Source: Zygnema cylindricum (Eukaryota > Streptophyta > Zygnematophyceae > Zygnematales > Zygnemataceae). Taken from it: a stretch of 64,000 bases of DNA. Each line of letters opens with the position of its first letter. Position 1 is the stretch's first letter. A model generated the notes under the pieces. That model was not told where the DNA came from, did not search any database, and was given only the letters and a program-made list of their open reading frames with translations. Where the stretch lies: positions 126,001 to 190,000 of the forward strand of contig JBBHKE010001462.1 in NCBI GenBank assembly GCA_037447655.1, read 5' to 3'. Below, piece by piece: positions 60,490 through 64,000 of this stretch. The position numbers were made by a program, and so were the translations under genes.

Positions 60490-60837
60490 GTTCACTCCCT
60501 CAAAACGTGTACATTTCATACGGCTTGCTTTTCGGAGAGTTCACGTAGCATTAAAGTGTGCCCACAAAGCAGTAACTAGAAAGTACAGTGAAACGTACCC
60601 TAAGTGCTATGATACGGTCCTCCTATTCGAAGTCTGCCCTAGGTACTGTAGATTGAGATTTGAACGGTCGGATCCGTAAACCCCACAAAATCCGAAGCGT
60701 CCCGCCAACACGTGGACTCGAACGTAGCGAAATCTGTCCTGCGATGAAACCACTCGTTAGTCGTAACCCTAATTTACTCACTTGGCGCGCTTTGAGCAAC
60801 GCATTAAACCCTGGCAAACACCCAGACGGACTCCGCA

Positions 60838-60905
60838 TTCTCCCTCTTCCTTTCCCTCTCCCTCTCCCTCTCCCTCTCCCTCTCCCTCTCCCTCTTTTCT
60901 CCTTC
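60838..60905. promoter_or_regulatory. CT-rich (CCCTCT)n tract upstream of small ORF
   Basis: CCCTCT repeated about eight times, ending 22 bp before the ATG at 60928. CT-rich leaders are common just upstream of plant start codons. A functional role here is inferred from position only. Confidence 0.45.
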
Positions 60906-60927
60906 TCCCTTCTCTCAAATTCCAACG

Positions 60928-61251
60928 ATGGCCGCGCCTTCCGAAGAGTCGAGGAGCAAGTTTTCCGATTCAAACCCTTGCAACTTACAGTACGGCGATT
61001 ACAGTATCTTCCTCTCAATATCTGACGATTGCCGCCAATTGCCCAGATCCTGTCTCTACACGTGCAAAAAATGTTGCACCCTCACAAAGGAGAAATATAT
61101 CCGCGCCAGTCCCAATTATGCTTTTCCATGTTGGGTACAGTTATACAACGACGCTTATTCCGCCTGTATCGCCAAGTGTGAACGCACCCGAACTTTAAAT
61201 GACATTGTGCTCGACACTTTGTTCGACCCGACAGCCGGGGAAACAAAATGA
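60928..61251 (+). CDS. Small cysteine-rich hypothetical protein (107 aa)
   Basis: Single-exon frame MAAPSEESRSKFSDSN ... GETK. The middle carries CRQLPRSCLYTCKKCC and FPCWVQLYNDAYSACIAKC, giving about ten Cys in total with paired spacing (CxxCC and CxxxC). No signal peptide or membrane segment is seen, so metal binding or intracellular disulfide chemistry is conceivable. It has coding-like composition, an alanine after the start codon and a CT-rich leader, unlike the accidental frames elsewhere. No family recognised. Could also be one exon of a larger gene. Confidence 0.5.
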   Translation: MAAPSEESRSKFSDSNPCNLQYGDYSIFLSISDDCRQLPRSCLYTCKKCCTLTKEKYIRASPNYAFPCWVQLYNDAYSACIAKCERTRTLNDIVLDTLFDPTAGETK

Positions 61252-62720
61252 TTGCTGTGACGTGACGCTACAACGTGTGACATGACGTGGTCCGACGTAG
61301 CGTAGCCACACAAGAGACTATGTGAGGTGACATGACGTGACGTGGAGTCGCGTGGCGTGCTAAAACTGGGTGTAATATATGTTAGTGACATAAGCAATCG
61401 TCTTAAGATGCGACTTGCCATGGCATGATGCAAAGTGACATTTTGTCAGGGTGATGTGGCAATGTGACGTGAGCCGGACAACATATCTTCAACACGGCTA
61501 GAAAGGACAAATCAATCGGTTGTAGTTTTGCTTTGTTAGTTTGAATTGTTTATGGTTCATTTAGTGAATAGTGTCAATTCTTATCTTGGGTAATCATACC
61601 TTTTGGGTAGTGCAAAGACTCAAATTATTTCTAAGAAAAAATATGGTTGTAGTTTTTCCTTGGCACAAATTCCACATCCTTCTTGTAAAACTTGTCAAAA
61701 AATACCTTTTTCTTTGAGCAGTTAACATTGTTTGATGGTCATTGGATGTGTTCCATAAATTCTTGTTTGGACTAGAATTTTTTTCTTTTGGACAATTAGA
61801 TCTCTACAGGTTGAGCAGATCATTGGATCCGTAACTATACCCATGTAGAACCTTTTGAATAGTATGACAGCGAACATTGTACCCAAACAAACCTACTCCT
61901 TATGATATTTTAATTTCATATGCCGTGAGAAAATAGTGTTTTCAAGCACTTTCATATCTTGTGTTCGCTCTATGTATTTCATTTGTACATGAAAAAAACA
62001 ACATATTATAACTTGTTACACACTATATTCACAGTATTTGGTAAAGCAATTGCCATATGTACCTAGACGCAACATTTTGTTTTTGCTAGCTCTTTCATTC
62101 ATATTATTGCACCCAATTTTTGTGCACATTTTCAATCATTTCGTGAGGTTGTTTCTCTACTTATTCTTGTTGAAGTACATTTCTAGATGTGTAAATAGTC
62201 AGCCGTACATTTCTAGATGTACCAACCTAACATGGTTAATAGACCCTTCAGCACGAGGTCGGAGATGGGTATTAAAAATCACCTTAAGTATGTCAAAAAC
62301 AGGATTAAAAAAGGACCCTTGAAGCCCAAACATGATTCTATATATTTAAGACTTACGTATTGTTGTCTTTTGTTCTCTCATCCTATTCTCTTCTTCCGCT
62401 CCTCCTATAACATTCGAAAAGGTATACATAATCTCATATTTCAGTTTTCGAATCGACTAGGGCCTCTAAGTAAGCCATAAACCATAATGCAAAAAACAAA
62501 AAAAAAACGAATGTCAACCGATCAAACTACAAAAAGAATACTAGGTTTGTGTTTATGAAAATTAAAAAGTAACACCACAATGGCATTGTGGATTACGTAC
62601 TTTCTACAATGTGTCATAAAATAGTTGTTGTGAGGAATTCAAGGAAGGTGAGGTAGGAAAAAAACACAAAAAAGGCCCATTGTAGAGCAATTGCAAGAAG
62701 AAAATTGGATTCCAAAGTCA
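61252..62720. other. Intergenic; nothing recognised
   Basis: 61255-61480 is rich in TGACGTGACG-like words (ACGT-core elements), possibly a degenerate repeat. 62195-62225 repeats GTACATTTCTAGATGT twice. No gene supported. Confidence 0.4.
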
Positions 62721-62948
62721 TACTGCGTATCGTTACTATTAGCGTCAATGTTTTTTTCGCCACTTCAATCAACTTTTGTTCGTCCACGTGTCCTATTTCA
62801 GTTTGGCGACCGGCCGTCGGATAAATTCGATCCTTACCTTTCCATCAGAACCGTCGGATGTATTCTCCGACAAGTGTGTACGGAGAAAAAACGATTTAAG
62901 TAGCGAAAAAAACATCAACACTAATAACGACAAACGACACACGATGTA
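62721..62948. mobile_element. Family C MITE (228 bp, degenerate)
   Basis: Left end TACTGCGTATCGTTACTATTA, right end ACACACGATGTA, with the inner TTTTTTTCGCCACTT / AAGTAGCGAAAAAA inversion typical of the subfamily. Confidence 0.65.
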
Positions 62949-63419
62949 CCTTTTACAGTTTGAATAGTTCGTTTCTGGTTTCTATTAGGTAGGAACTTAA
63001 TAAACAATCCGAATCGTATTTAAAAAAAATCAATGACATTGCAAGAAAAGGTACGAAATAATGAAATAATACGGTTTCTTGCCACTATTTGAATAAATTT
63101 GTTTCTCGTCTCCGTACATTTACATGGCGGGAGATTGAAGAAAATGGCCTATTATATTAAAAATTTAAAATACGATTGAGAGAAAAAATACAATTCATTC
63201 GAAAATAAACATAATTATAGAAGTTACCGTTCTAACTTTAAAAAATGTTTTATTTTTCGATTCCAATTTTAAAATGCGTTATTAGAGAAAAAAAATTTAT
63301 TAGCGTGAAGTTTACATTACTATTATTGACTCTTTTTTTCTAGGGTTTGAATGACGTGGCTATTTTAAAACCGTTTAAACAATACTTTTATTCTAGAGAT
63401 ATTTAGATTTATAATTAGT

Positions 63420-63529
63420 ATTATTAAGACTATTTTGTGGTCAAAGGCCAAAAACAACAACAAAAAAAAAACACAAAAAAATACAGACCCGATTAAGTGT
63501 TTTTTAGGCTAAGAACGATTCACGGTGTA
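63420..63529. mobile_element. Right end of a family C element
   Basis: TATTTTGTGGTCAAAGGCC followed by an A-rich run and GAACGATTCACGGTGTA; same subfamily as 2519-2943. The left end was not located. Confidence 0.6.
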
Positions 63530-63624
63530 TCCATTCTTGGTAGTATTCTTCGCCGTACAAAGTACGGATTTTGTACTTTTAAAAACAGAGACTGAATGTT
63601 GCTATGCGAAGAGAGCGTACACAA

Positions 63625-63705
63625 GAGGGGGGAGGCGGAGGGGAGAGGGGGGGGGGGGGGGAGGGGAGGGGGAAAGGGAGGGGAGGAGGGGGGGGGGGGA
63701 GAGAT
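63625..63705. repeat. G-rich purine tract with G10+ runs
   Basis: Plus strand nearly all G/A, including uninterrupted G runs of about 9-12, so G-quadruplex formation is plausible. No coding value. Confidence 0.8.
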
Positions 63706-63788
63706 CTGTACACTGCCAGAGACATCCACACTAATTCGGGTGATTTTTTTTTTGCGCCAAAATTATAAAGCCTATGAAGGCTGTGTTA

Positions 63789-63901
63789 ATTACACTATTT
63801 TAATATCACTATTTTAACAACACTTTTTTAAGAACACTATTTCAATAACACTGTTTTGATAACACTATTTTCATAACACTATTTTAGTAACACTATTTCA
63901 C
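63789..63901. repeat. 17-bp tandem repeat (AACACTATTTTAATAAC)
   Basis: About seven degenerate units of TAACACTATTTTMATAAC type. Non-coding. Confidence 0.85.
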
Positions 63902-64000
63902 TGAGTGGCCCATATTCACGTCGCAAAACATAATATAGAGTATTTGATTCTTATGAAAGCGCTAACCCTAAAACCACTATAAAATCATTTTTTTTTCTAA

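Overview
The window looks like nuclear DNA from a streptophyte: a land plant or a charophyte alga. The evidence is plant-type multi-exon genes with GT-AG introns (ALDH7B, a GH17 beta-1,3-glucanase, an mTERF protein, a plastid-type HAD-like protein), two eukaryotic tRNA-Pro(UGG) genes, a Ty1/copia reverse-transcriptase fragment, hAT remnants and very many small inverted-repeat elements. I cannot name the species. No operon, prophage, CRISPR array or bacterial-type system is present. Most long open frames are accidental, especially those in GA/CT-rich tracts.

Layout. 1-3.8 kb: AT-rich sequence with a decayed non-LTR-like RT remnant (about 1.4-2.06 kb). 3.8-12.9 kb: an ALDH7B gene on the minus strand with 11 recognisable exons. 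Two internal coding segments (about 75 and 48 residues) cannot be found, and a copia RT fragment lies in the gap of the first. 13.0-18.7 kb: two identical tRNA-Pro genes bracketing a nest of transposons. 19.0-21.6 kb: a four-exon plus-strand HAD-like gene whose catalytic motif is lost. 24.2-26.3 kb: a four-exon minus-strand gene for a small proline-rich membrane protein. 26.7-29.5 and 34.4-37.1 kb: two diverged copies of one segment, each carrying different transposon insertions. Between them are a lone histidinol-phosphate aminotransferase C-terminal exon (31.5 kb) and a basic ORF split by a MITE (33.3-34.1 kb). 37.5-41.8 kb: more transposons, including a decayed hAT transposase. 42.8-47.6 kb: GH17 gene (+). 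48.2-48.7 kb: a head-to-head MITE palindrome. 49.5-50.8 kb: mTERF gene (+). 55.1-58.1 kb: a multi-exon minus-strand gene of unknown function with a plastid-like N-terminus. 60.9-61.3 kb: a small Cys-rich ORF (+). The rest is intergenic DNA with MITEs and simple repeats.

The genes do not form a pathway; this is ordinary dispersed plant gene order. The distinctive content is the transposon landscape. I could define several inverted-repeat families directly from target-site duplications. Family A has CATAGTTC ends and 8-bp duplications that always begin GT. Family B has TAGTGTTG ends, is hAT-like and has 8-bp duplications. Family C has TA-bounded CACCGTGAATCG ends. Family D has GGGTACG ends with TAA duplications, like PIF/Harbinger. 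In several places a second copy of the host sequence provides the empty insertion site. The most surprising gene-level observations are the missing ALDH7B exons and the HAD protein without its catalytic aspartates.
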